NCBI GenBank assembly: GCA_016190985.1
Contig: JACPPI010000009.1
Span: forward strand, 85,577 to 149,576
DNA: 64,000 nucleotides
From: Opitutia bacterium
GTDB lineage: Bacteria; Verrucomicrobiota; Verrucomicrobiia; Opitutales; Opitutaceae
Reading direction: 5' to 3'
Shown here: positions 50,526-58,202 of the stretch, piece by piece
Numbering within the stretch: position 1 is the first letter of the stretch
Layout of the letters: each line of letters opens with the position of its first letter
The notes under the pieces: model-generated
Told to the model about the DNA's origin: nothing
Seen by the model: only the letters and a program-made list of their open reading frames with translations
Databases searched by the model: none
Translations under genes and position numbers: made by a program

Positions 50526-51896
50526 ATGAAATCTCTTCGCCTCCTCGTCCTGTTTCTGGGCGCACAGCTCGTTGCCGCGCCCGCGCCCGAGCGCGAACAG
50601 GCCCGGCCGAGCGCCCACCTGCCGGCGCTGGGCCAGCCGGCTTGGGTCCGGTCCGGCACGATCTACGAGATCAACGTCCGCCAGTTTTCCGCCTCCGGCA
50701 AATTCGCCGCCGTCACGGCCGACCTCCCGCGCCTTCAGGCGCTGGGCGTCGACATCCTCTGGCTCATGCCGATCCACCCCATCGGTGAAAAGAACCGCAA
50801 GGGCACGCTCGGCAGCTATTACGCGGTCAAGGACTACTTTGCCGTGAACCCTGAGTTCGGCACCGAGGAGGATTTCCGCGCCTTCGTCACCGCCGCCCAC
50901 GCCCGCGGCATGAAGGTCGTCCTCGACTGGGTCGGCAACCACGTCGCGCCCGACAACCCGCTCACCACCGCCCACCCGGAATTTTTCTGGCACGACGACC
51001 AGGGCCGCCTCGTGCCGCCACACGGCACCGACTGGACCGACGTCGTGCAGTTCGATTTCAACGCCCCCGGGCTCCTCGACTATCAGGCTTCGGCTCTGCT
51101 GCACTGGATCGGGAAGTTCGGCGTCGACGGCTACCGCTGCGACGTCGCCTGGGGCCTGCCCACGCCGTTCTGGGACACGCTCACCGCCCGCGTGCGCGCC
51201 GTGAAGCCCGACGTCTTCTTCCTTGCCGAGGCCGAGCTGCCGCAGGAGCAGGTCCGCGCCTTCCACACCTCCTACGGCTTCGACCTGCACCACGCGATGA
51301 ACGCTGTCGCCCAGGGCAAGAAGGGTGCCTCCGCGATCGACGACGCCCTGGCGAAATTCCGCGCGCACTTCCCGCGCGGCGCTTCGCTCATGGTTTTCAC
51401 CAGCAGCCACGACGAGAACAGCTGGGCCGGCACCGAATTCGAGCGCCTGGGCGCGGGTTACGCGCCCTTCGCCGTGCTCGCCTTCCTCCTCGACGGCGTG
51501 CCGATGATCTACAACGGCCAGGAGGCCGGCCTCGACCGCCGGCTGAATTTTTTCGAGCGCGACCCGATCGTCTGGCCGGCGGAGCCGCATCCGGCGGCCG
51601 CGCGCTACCGGGTGCTCACCGCGCTCCGCCGCTCGCACCCCGCGCTGCGCACCGGCGCCGCCATGCGCCGCCTCGACACGACGGACAACGGCGCGGTCTA
51701 CGCCGTGCTCCGCGAGGCGGGCGGCCGGAAGGTCGTCGGCTTCCTCAACCTCACCGCCAAGGACGTCAAGGCCGATGCCTTCGACCCCGCCCTCGCCGGC
51801 CCGTGGACCGACGCCTTCACCGGCACGCCGGTCACGCTCAATGCGCTCGTGCCCCTCGACCTGAAACCCTGGGAATACCGGGTCTACACGCGGTAG
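50526..51896 (+). CDS. secreted GH13 alpha-amylase/alpha-glucosidase
   Basis: The 456-residue enzyme has a signal peptide (LRLLVLFLGAQLVAAPAP). GH13 regions are VDILWLMPIHPIGEKNRKG, VVLDWVGNHVA, the nucleophile near Asp205 in GVDGYRCDVAW, acid/base in FFLAEAELP and TSSHDENSWAG. GVPMIYNGQEAGLDRRL is also typical. It is a compact family member likely to act on malto-oligosaccharides in the periplasm. ATG 50526 begins the signal peptide. It is the last gene of the plus-strand glucan cluster and converges with the AraC gene after 6 bp. Confidence 0.92.
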   Translation: MKSLRLLVLFLGAQLVAAPAPEREQARPSAHLPALGQPAWVRSGTIYEINVRQFSASGKFAAVTADLPRLQALGVDILWLMPIHPIGEKNRKGTLGSYYAVKDYFAVNPEFGTEEDFRAFVTAAHARGMKVVLDWVGNHVAPDNPLTTAHPEFFWHDDQGRLVPPHGTDWTDVVQFDFNAPGLLDYQASALLHWIGKFGVDGYRCDVAWGLPTPFWDTLTARVRAVKPDVFFLAEAELPQEQVRAFHTSYGFDLHHAMNAVAQGKKGASAIDDALAKFRAHFPRGASLMVFTSSHDENSWAGTEFERLGAGYAPFAVLAFLLDGVPMIYNGQEAGLDRRLNFFERDPIVWPAEPHPAAARYRVLTALRRSHPALRTGAAMRRLDTTDNGAVYAVLREAGGRKVVGFLNLTAKDVKADAFDPALAGPWTDAFTGTPVTLNALVPLDLKPWEYRVYTR

Positions 51897-51902
51897 GTCG
51901 GC

Positions 51903-52922
51903 TCACTGGCCGGCCGCCGGAGTCTCCTTCCCGTGCGGCACGCCGTGCGTGTAGTCGAGGTGGTCGTGATAAACCGTCTTGGGCTGCACGTCGAGCAGCC
52001 GGCGCTGGGCCTCCAACCGCGTGCGGTAGACCTGCGGGGTGGCGCCCTTGTGCTGCTTGAACACCCGCGCGAAATACGCCGGGTCGGAAAACCCGCTGGC
52101 GTAGGCGATCTCCGCGATGGTCAGCGACGAGGTCTCGAGCGCGAGCACGGAGCCCTCGATGCGGATGCGCTGGATGTAGTGCGTCAGCCGCTCCTTGGTC
52201 TCGGTGTGGAAGAGGTGCGAGAGGTAGTCGGGCGAGCAGCCGAGCAGCTCGGCGATGCGCTGCACGCCCAGCTCGGCGTTGGCGAACTGCTCGCGCACGA
52301 GGCATTTGGCCTGGAAAACCTTGCCGATGTCGCTGTTGAGCCCGCCGGTGCCGGTCTCGACGATGTTGCGGAACAGGCCGAGCAGGGCGAGCAGCAGGCC
52401 CTTGAGCACGTGGTCGCGCGCCGGCCCCTGCGTGCTGTGGGTCGACGCCGTGGTGTTGGCGAGCGTCAGGAAGACCTCGAGGTTGGGCGCGTCGAAGAAC
52501 TCGATCACCTCGATGTCGGGCTTCCCCGGCCGCGCCTCGTGCGCGAAATGGAGGCTGAGCGTGTTGTTGTAGAAGCCGGCGACGAGGTTGCGGAAGGGTT
52601 GGGCGGGGCCGGCATGGACGACCTCGCCGTGCGGCACGCCGGCGGGGATGATGCAGACCTCGTCGGGCCCGAGGCGGAAGCGCTCGCGGGGAAAGCTGAA
52701 TTCCGTCGCGCCCTGCAGGCCGAGGAAAACCTCCGGCCGGTAATGGTAGTGCATGCCGCGCTTGTTCTGCACCGGCTTGACCTCGTGCGGCACGCGCAGC
52801 ACGAGGCGGCCGCGCTCGGCCAGTTTCAGCGCCGTGTCGAAGACGGCCCGCATCTCGGCGCGGTTGTGCGCGCTCATGGAGCGGGCGGTGAAGAGGGCGT
52901 GGGGGACGCCGGGTGCGGTCAT
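51903..52922 (-). CDS. AraC-family transcriptional regulator
   Basis: The 339-residue protein has an N-terminal cupin-like sensor domain (GMHYHYRPEVFLGLQG, EVCIIPAGVPHGEVV) and a C-terminal double helix-turn-helix (RIAELLGCSPDYLSHLFHTE then TIAEIAYASGFSDPAYFARV FKQ in part). It probably senses a sugar and controls the neighbouring glucan genes; this is inferred from position. An inverted repeat 44 bp upstream of its start could be its own operator. It converges with the GH13 gene. Confidence 0.92.
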   Translation of the reverse strand: MTAPGVPHALFTARSMSAHNRAEMRAVFDTALKLAERGRLVLRVPHEVKPVQNKRGMHYHYRPEVFLGLQGATEFSFPRERFRLGPDEVCIIPAGVPHGEVVHAGPAQPFRNLVAGFYNNTLSLHFAHEARPGKPDIEVIEFFDAPNLEVFLTLANTTASTHSTQGPARDHVLKGLLLALLGLFRNIVETGTGGLNSDIGKVFQAKCLVREQFANAELGVQRIAELLGCSPDYLSHLFHTETKERLTHYIQRIRIEGSVLALETSSLTIAEIAYASGFSDPAYFARVFKQHKGATPQVYRTRLEAQRRLLDVQPKTVYHDHLDYTHGVPHGKETPAAGQ

Positions 52923-52965
52923 AAGGACAGGCCGGCGAACGGAGCGGTCCGGCGGCGGGGGTTAG

Positions 52966-52978
52966 GGTTGCAGCAACC
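52966..52978. promoter_or_regulatory. small palindrome upstream of the AraC gene
   Basis: GGTTGC and GCAACC form a 13-bp palindrome around a single A, between the AraC gene and the MBL gene stop. It is a possible operator; the short length makes chance occurrence likely. Confidence 0.25.
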
Positions 52979-53000
52979 AATGGACCCAAATCCGGCGACT

Positions 53001-54023
53001 TCAAACTGGAAATGGGCCCCCGCCGCCGGCGCCGGCCGGGTCCAGCCGCCGGGTTTCGCCGAAATCCAGTGCGGTGAAAGCCCCCGCCGCCACGCCCTGC
53101 GCGGTCCGCGCCGCCGCCAGGTGGCGCAGCGGGGCGTCGAGGGCCTCGTTGGTCAGCTGGAATGTGCCGAAGTGCATGCCGAGGGACTGGCGCGCCCCGA
53201 GGGCCAGATGGGCGCGCACCGCCTCGTCCGGGTTCATGTGCACCGGCTCCATGAACCAGCGCGGTTCATAGGCGCCGATCGGCAGCAGCGCCAGCGCCGG
53301 GGCGCCGAGGCGCGATTTGATCTCGGCGAAGTGCGGCGCCCAGCCCGTGTCGCCGGCGAAGAAAACCAATCCGGCCGCCGTGTGCAGCATGAAGCCGCCC
53401 CACAATGTGCGGCACCGGTCCCACGGCGCACGGGCGGCAAAATGCTGGGCCGGCGTGCAGGTGACCCCGAGGCCGGCCCGCACCGCGTGCGCCTGCCACC
53501 AGTCCAGCTCCACGACCCCGGCCACGCCGCGCGCCTCCAGCCAGGCCTGGTTGCCGAGCGTGGTGATGATCACCGGCCGGTGCTGCCGCGCCAGCCAGCG
53601 CAGCGCCGCGAGGTCGAGATGATCGTAGTGGTTGTGGCTGACCAGCACCGCGTCGATGCGCGGCAGCTCGGGCAGCCGCAGTGCCGGCGGCCGGACACGC
53701 CGCGGGCCCAGCCAGCCGAAGGGTCCGGCGCGCGTGGCGAACACCGGATCGGTGAGGAGGTTCAGCCCGGGCAGTTGCAGCAGAAAGGTGGAGTGGCCGA
53801 GGAAGGTGACCGCCAGCTGGCCGGGGGGAAGGTTCTCCGGCAGGACCGGCTGTCGCGGGAGCGGCATCGTGCGCGGCCAGCGCGAGCCTTCGCGCAGCAC
53901 GAGGCGCTGCCACCACCAGCGCGGCAGCGCGAAGAAGCTCCGCGCCTGGCGCCGGCCCGCCGGATTGAAGAACCGCCCGCCGTCACAGTGGTCGCTGACC
54001 GGGAAGCGCGCCGGGCGGCTCAT
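53001..54023 (-). CDS. metallo-beta-lactamase-fold hydrolase, NAPE-PLD/UlaG-like
   Basis: The 340-residue protein has a metallo-hydrolase fold: VTFLGHSTFLLQLPGLNLLT, the metal motif HNHYDHLD near 130, TPAQHFAARAP, FFAGDTGWAPHF and a final His in GMHFGTF. RVRPPALRLPELPRIDAVLV before the motif is typical of the NAPE-hydrolysing group, although UlaG-like lactonases are close. The substrate is unknown. Its ATGA overlaps the stop of the upstream gene, so it ends the miaB-gmk operon. Confidence 0.88.
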   Translation of the reverse strand: MSRPARFPVSDHCDGGRFFNPAGRRQARSFFALPRWWWQRLVLREGSRWPRTMPLPRQPVLPENLPPGQLAVTFLGHSTFLLQLPGLNLLTDPVFATRAGPFGWLGPRRVRPPALRLPELPRIDAVLVSHNHYDHLDLAALRWLARQHRPVIITTLGNQAWLEARGVAGVVELDWWQAHAVRAGLGVTCTPAQHFAARAPWDRCRTLWGGFMLHTAAGLVFFAGDTGWAPHFAEIKSRLGAPALALLPIGAYEPRWFMEPVHMNPDEAVRAHLALGARQSLGMHFGTFQLTNEALDAPLRHLAAARTAQGVAAGAFTALDFGETRRLDPAGAGGGGPFPV

Positions 54024-55072
54024 CGCCCTTGAAATTGCCCGAGCGATTCGCGGGCCTCCTCGATGAACGGCAGCTCGGCGCGCAGCTCGACCTTGATGCC
54101 GAGGTGTTCCGCCAGCGGCAGCAGGGCCGGCAGCCACTCCTCGCGCCGGATGGCGATGGTCGCAGGGCGGGACGTGGCGGTCTGCCAGGCCTTGCTCCAG
54201 GTGGAGACGACCAGATCGCCCCACGCGCGCTCGGGGGGCGCCATTTCCATGCCATAGACATAGCCGCTGGCGCCATCCACGAGGAGCGCCAGGCGTGGGA
54301 AGTAGGGCCGTCCGCTGTCGGCCACGGGGGACCTCAGGTGAAAAATGTCGAATTCAAGCGCGCCGCGCGGATTCAACGGCCGCGTGCGGACGGCCGCCCA
54401 ATCCGCCCGGATGGACGGCGGTGGCGGCGGGGCGGGCGGCGGCAGTCGCCAGTGACGCCATTCCACCTGGTTTGCGTCCAACGATCCGGCCAGCGTCGCG
54501 GCAATGTCCACGGTGGGGAGCACGCGGCCGTCCTCGTCGTTGGGCGCGAAGAAATCCTCATCACGCCGCGCCAGCTCCGCGCAGGCCAGCAGCGCGCGCG
54601 TGCCGCGGGCGAGGGCGCGCGCTTCGGCGGCGTCGAGAAACCACGGAAACCAGCCGGGCGCGTGGCTGCGGAAACACGGCCAGGCCTGGCGCTCGCGCGG
54701 GCGGGGCGCATGGCCGAGGGCGGCGAGCACGGCGAGGTCCTCCGGGGCGAGGGCTTTCTTCGCGCCCCAGTCGAGCAGGAGGGCGTCCTGCCGGAAGGCG
54801 GTCTCGGGCAGGTGTTCCTCCAGCGTGTCCATCGCGTCGAAGAGAAAGCGCAGCCCCTCCTCGCCGCGGTAAAGGGCGAGCCCGAAAACCTGGCCGGCCG
54901 CGCCCAGCACCGAGGGGAAAAAAGGGCGGCCCTCTTCGTCCACCAACACGAACAGGTCGGAATCATCCATCCAGTCCCAGGGGCGGGCGGCGCGGAAAGC
55001 TTGGGCGGCGGCGAGCAGATCGCGCCAGGTTTCCAGCGGGACTTCGGGGGCGGAGGGGCGGAGCGAGGCCAT
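54020..55072 (-). CDS. hypothetical protein, possibly two-domain
   Basis: The 350-residue protein has no signal peptide. The first half has RPWDWMDDSDLFVLVDEEGR, VFGLALYRGEEGLRFLFDAM and FRQDALLLDWGAKKAL. After a Pro-rich linker (PPPAPPPPPS near 215) the second half has RPYFPRLALLVDGASGYVYG and WSKAWQTATSRPATIAIRRE. I do not recognise a characterised family. It follows gmk by 16 bp and overlaps the MBL gene, so it is part of the operon. Confidence 0.75.
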   Translation of the reverse strand: MASLRPSAPEVPLETWRDLLAAAQAFRAARPWDWMDDSDLFVLVDEEGRPFFPSVLGAAGQVFGLALYRGEEGLRFLFDAMDTLEEHLPETAFRQDALLLDWGAKKALAPEDLAVLAALGHAPRPRERQAWPCFRSHAPGWFPWFLDAAEARALARGTRALLACAELARRDEDFFAPNDEDGRVLPTVDIAATLAGSLDANQVEWRHWRLPPPAPPPPPSIRADWAAVRTRPLNPRGALEFDIFHLRSPVADSGRPYFPRLALLVDGASGYVYGMEMAPPERAWGDLVVSTWSKAWQTATSRPATIAIRREEWLPALLPLAEHLGIKVELRAELPFIEEARESLGQFQGR

Positions 55073-55088
55073 GCGGAAAACGGGCCGC

Positions 55089-55688
55089 TCAGGCCAGCTT
55101 GCGCCGGGCCTGTTCCCAATAGGCCAGCAGGGCGCGGAAATCCTGTTCCTTCGAGCCGCTGTGGATGATGTAGTCGTAGCTGAACCGCTCGGCCATCTCC
55201 AGCTGGGCGCTTTGCAGCCGGCGCTCCAGTTCGTCCTCGCTCAGCGGCCCGCGCCCGAGCATCCGCTGGCGCAGCACCTCGAGCGAGTCGGGCGCGACGA
55301 AGACCGTGACGATGCGGCCGGCGAGGCGCGGGTCCTTGGCGGCCGCCGCGCGGACGTTGCGGACCCCCTGCACGTCGATGTTCAGCACGAGGTTGGTCTG
55401 GCCGAGGCGCTCCAGCACCGAGGACTTGGGCACGCCCGAGCGCTGCCTCTGGTGGATGCGCGCCCATTCCAGAAAATCGTTGGCCGCGAGCCGGGCGTCG
55501 AACTCCGCCTCGGTGAGGAAATGGTAGTCGCGGCCGTTCTGCTCGTTCGGGCGCGGCGGGCGCGTCGTGGCGGTGATGACGCGCTCGAAGCCCGGCACCT
55601 CGGCCACGAGGCGGTCGCAGAGCGTGCTTTTGCCGACCCCGGCGGGCCCGGCCAGGATGAGCAGCACGGTCTGGGTCGGGGTGGGCAT
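55089..55688 (-). CDS. gmk: guanylate kinase
   Basis: The 199-residue enzyme phosphorylates GMP to GDP with ATP. The P-loop is GPAGVGKS (14-21). GMP-binding residues are in TATTRPPRPNEQNGRDYHFL, and NLVLNIDVQGVRNVR and IVTVFVAPDSLEVLRQRM are typical. The C-terminal YDYIIHSGSKEQDF segment is a mild variant of the usual YDYVIVND. The ATG lies 3 bp after the upstream stop, so it is in the operon with the membrane protein gene. Confidence 0.93.
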   Translation of the reverse strand: MPTPTQTVLLILAGPAGVGKSTLCDRLVAEVPGFERVITATTRPPRPNEQNGRDYHFLTEAEFDARLAANDFLEWARIHQRQRSGVPKSSVLERLGQTNLVLNIDVQGVRNVRAAAAKDPRLAGRIVTVFVAPDSLEVLRQRMLGRGPLSEDELERRLQSAQLEMAERFSYDYIIHSGSKEQDFRALLAYWEQARRKLA

Positions 55689-55691
55689 GGT

Positions 55692-56237
55692 TCAGTAGGT
55701 GAAAGCCGCCGCCGCCGTCGCGAGGCCGTAGGACAGCAGGACCGCGCCGGCCAGCCGCGCCCGGGCGGGCTGTTGGAAAAGCCACTCGAAGAAATCGCGC
55801 AGCCGGTAGGGCGCGGCGGCCAGATACAGCGCGGCCGCCAGGCCGAGGTAGACGGCGGTGACCATGAGCAGGCGCTGCGGGTGCCCGTATTCCATGTAGG
55901 CGGCGTGGAGCAGCGGCTCGGCGGCCAGCAGCATCAGCACGCACAGTCCGCGCACGGCCAGGAAATCCGGCGTGCAGACGAAGGCCAGCAGGGCGAGCGC
56001 GCCAAAGGCGATCATGACCGGCCCCGGGGTCTTGAAGAAGATCAGGTCGGACTCGTTGAGCTGGCCGCAGCGCCAGATGAACCACGCCGCGCCGGCGCCG
56101 AAGAACAGCCACGCGCCGCGGTTGGAGCGCGGCAGGGCCCGGGCGGTGGAGCGGATGCGCGGGCCGTTCCAGAGCAGCAGCCCGCCGAGCAGCGCGAGAA
56201 AGAGGCCGGGGAGAAGCGTGGCGAGGAAAAGGGACAT
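55692..56237 (-). CDS. hypothetical integral membrane protein
   Basis: The 181-residue protein has about five membrane segments: TLLPGLFLALLGGLLLWNG, WLFFGAGAAWFIW, VMIAFGALALLAFVC, VLMLLAAEPLLHAAYM and LLMVTAVYLGLAAALYLAAA, then FFEWLFQQPARARLAGAVLL at the end. No family is recognised. It is followed at 3 bp by gmk. Upstream, the four-helix-bundle cassette separates it from miaB. Confidence 0.75.
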   Translation of the reverse strand: MSLFLATLLPGLFLALLGGLLLWNGPRIRSTARALPRSNRGAWLFFGAGAAWFIWRCGQLNESDLIFFKTPGPVMIAFGALALLAFVCTPDFLAVRGLCVLMLLAAEPLLHAAYMEYGHPQRLLMVTAVYLGLAAALYLAAAPYRLRDFFEWLFQQPARARLAGAVLLSYGLATAAAAFTY

Positions 56238-56247
56238 GGGATGGTTA

Positions 56248-56697
56248 TCTTTCTCTTACTCTTTATCTTCAATCACGGGATTTGCGATGTATTCGCCGGG
56301 TTCTTCATGCCAACCGGAGGAAAATCTCGCGATCAAGCCGGCAGTCATCGACACCACCTCCAGCAGGATAGCCTTGCCTTCCGCGACTTCAGTATCGTTT
56401 ACGCGCTGCTTAACCCTCAAAACATCAAGGCAGGCGGCACACTCCACTGCGGAACCGCGGGCAATGTCAAAAAAGCGGCACCGATCAGGATGTGAGCGTT
56501 TGCCATTTCCCTCGGCGAGATTCAGCACAATGCTGGTGGAGGCGCGGTCAAGCCGGTCTTTTGCCGCCACTTTTCCAGGCAAACGCTCCAACAGGGGGTC
56601 AACCCAAGCCACAAAGCGCAAGGCCTCCTGATAGACTTTCAGTTTCTCGTGGTCGAAAATGGGGGCCGGCATTTTTGGAGTAAGAGTAAGAGAAAGA
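56248..56697 (-). mobile_element. candidate mobile cassette: four-helix-bundle gene between 16-bp perfect inverted repeats
   Basis: TCTTTCTCTTACTCTT at 56248-56263 is the exact reverse complement of AAGAGTAAGAGAAAGA at 56682-56697. Between them lies only the four-helix-bundle gene. The left repeat covers that gene's stop codon. The right repeat starts 14 bp from the miaB stop. The cassette interrupts an otherwise tight minus-strand operon (miaB to gmk). A repeat of similar base pattern without cargo lies at 63812-63864. No transposase is present, so movement would need one in trans. Confidence 0.6.
56256..56672 (-). CDS. four helix bundle (23S rRNA intervening-sequence, IVP-type) protein
   Basis: The 138-residue protein matches the four-helix-bundle/IVP family: HEKLKVYQEALRFVAWVDPL, RLDRASTSIVLNLAEGNGKR, FFDIARGSAVECAACLDVLR and a closing LLEVVSMTAGLIARFSSG. 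Relatives were first seen inside intervening sequences of 23S rRNA genes, but here the gene is in a protein operon. The biochemical role is unknown. GC content is lower than in neighbours. It is framed by inverted repeats, and its stop codon lies in one of them. Confidence 0.9.
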   Translation of the reverse strand: MPAPIFDHEKLKVYQEALRFVAWVDPLLERLPGKVAAKDRLDRASTSIVLNLAEGNGKRSHPDRCRFFDIARGSAVECAACLDVLRVKQRVNDTEVAEGKAILLEVVSMTAGLIARFSSGWHEEPGEYIANPVIEDKE

Positions 56698-56710
56698 GGA
56701 AAGAGAATGA

Positions 56711-58072
56711 TTATTTCTCCACGCCAGCGAGGGCCAGCGATCCATAGAGCACGGCGGTGGAGGCGCGCTCGATCTTCACCGGCACCAGCGCGCCGATCAG
56801 GCGCCCGGCGGCGGCGAAGTGGACGATGCGGTTGCCGCGGGTGCGGCCCATGAACCGGCGGCCCTTCCTGTCGGGGCCCTCGACCAGCACCTCCTGCGTG
56901 GTGCCGAGCAGCGTGGCGTTGCGGCGGTCGGAGTTGGCGGCGAGGATCCGGAGCAGCTCCTGGTTGCGCTCCTCCTTGACCGCGTCCGGCACCTGGCCGG
57001 CCAGCGCCGCGGCGGGGGTGCCGCTGCGGATCGAGTATTTGAAAATGTAGGCCATGTCGTAGTTGGCCTGCTCGAACAGCTCCCGGGTCTGCGCGAAATC
57101 CTCCGCCGTCTCGCCGGGGAAGCCGACGATGACATCGGTGGAGAAATACATGTCGGGCCGCACGGCGCGGAGCGCGGCCACGATCTCGAGGTAGCGTTCG
57201 CGCGAATAGGGCCGGTTCATCGCCTGGAGGATGCGGTTGGACCCCGACTGGAGCGGCAGGTGCGCGTATTCGCAGAGCTTTTCCAGCCGGCCGTAGGCGG
57301 CGATCAGGTCGTCCTTGAAGCCGCGCGGATGCGGCGAGGTGAAGCGGATGCGCCGGATGCCCGGGATGGCGTTCACGCGCTCGAGCAGCTGCACGAAGGG
57401 CGTCACGCCGCCGGTGTGGGCGTAGTCGCGCCGCCCGTAACTGGTGACGATCTGGCCGAGCAGCGTGATCTCCTTCACGCCGCGCTCGGCGAGCTGCTCG
57501 CACTCGCGCACGATCTCGTCCATCGGCCGCGAGCGCTCGTCGCCCCGGGTCTTGGGGACGATGCAGAAGGCACAGTCCATGTTGCAGCCCTGCTGGATCG
57601 ACACGAAAGCCGAGACCTGTTTCTCCTCCAGCACGTGGTCGCGAATGGTGTTCTGCGAGCCGGCTTCCTCGGCGATGTCGACGATGGTGTGGCCGACCGG
57701 CACGCCGGCGGCCTGGGCCGCGCGGAGGTTGTCGAGGTAGTCCGGCACCTGGTGGAATTTCTGCGTGCCGACGATGAGGTCGACGTCCGGCAGGCGGTCG
57801 AGCAGCCCGGCGCCGCGGTTCTGTGCCATGCAGCCGAGGACGCCCAGGATGAAGTCCGGCTGCTTTTTCTTGCGGGCGGCGAGGTGGCCGGCCTTGCCGA
57901 TGGCCTTCTGCTCGGCGGCATCGCGCACGCTGCAGGTGTTGAGCAGGAGGATGTCGCAGTCGGCCTCGTCCGCCACGATGCGGTAGCCCCGGCCGCGCAG
58001 CAACGCCGCGACCGCCTCGCTGTCGCGCTCGTTCATCTGGCACCCGTAGGTTTTGATGTGGACTCGGTTCAT
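56711..58072 (-). CDS. miaB: tRNA-2-methylthio-N6-dimethylallyladenosine synthase
   Basis: The 453-residue radical-SAM enzyme adds a methylthio group at A37 of tRNAs. The N-terminal cluster cysteines are in KTYGCQMNERDSE, LLNTCSVRDAAEQKA and VLGCMAQN. The radical-SAM motif is CNMDCAFC in IQQGCNMDCAFCIVPKTRG, and a C-terminal TRAM domain (EVLVEGPDRKGRRFMGRTRG) closes the protein. DVIVGFPGET is present. ATG 58072 starts the conserved N-terminus. It is the first gene of the minus-strand operon that continues to gmk. Confidence 0.95.
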   Translation of the reverse strand: MNRVHIKTYGCQMNERDSEAVAALLRGRGYRIVADEADCDILLLNTCSVRDAAEQKAIGKAGHLAARKKKQPDFILGVLGCMAQNRGAGLLDRLPDVDLIVGTQKFHQVPDYLDNLRAAQAAGVPVGHTIVDIAEEAGSQNTIRDHVLEEKQVSAFVSIQQGCNMDCAFCIVPKTRGDERSRPMDEIVRECEQLAERGVKEITLLGQIVTSYGRRDYAHTGGVTPFVQLLERVNAIPGIRRIRFTSPHPRGFKDDLIAAYGRLEKLCEYAHLPLQSGSNRILQAMNRPYSRERYLEIVAALRAVRPDMYFSTDVIVGFPGETAEDFAQTRELFEQANYDMAYIFKYSIRSGTPAAALAGQVPDAVKEERNQELLRILAANSDRRNATLLGTTQEVLVEGPDRKGRRFMGRTRGNRIVHFAAAGRLIGALVPVKIERASTAVLYGSLALAGVEK

Positions 58073-58202
58073 TTTATCGCGCCGCAGCCTTGGTGAAGGC
58101 GGACGGCGAATGGGTCTAACTACCCGCCCGCCCCGCCCGGTCAACGCGGGAAAGGCCGCCCCGATGCTTGCCTGCGCGGCGGCCGCGGGCCACCCTGTCC
58201 CC

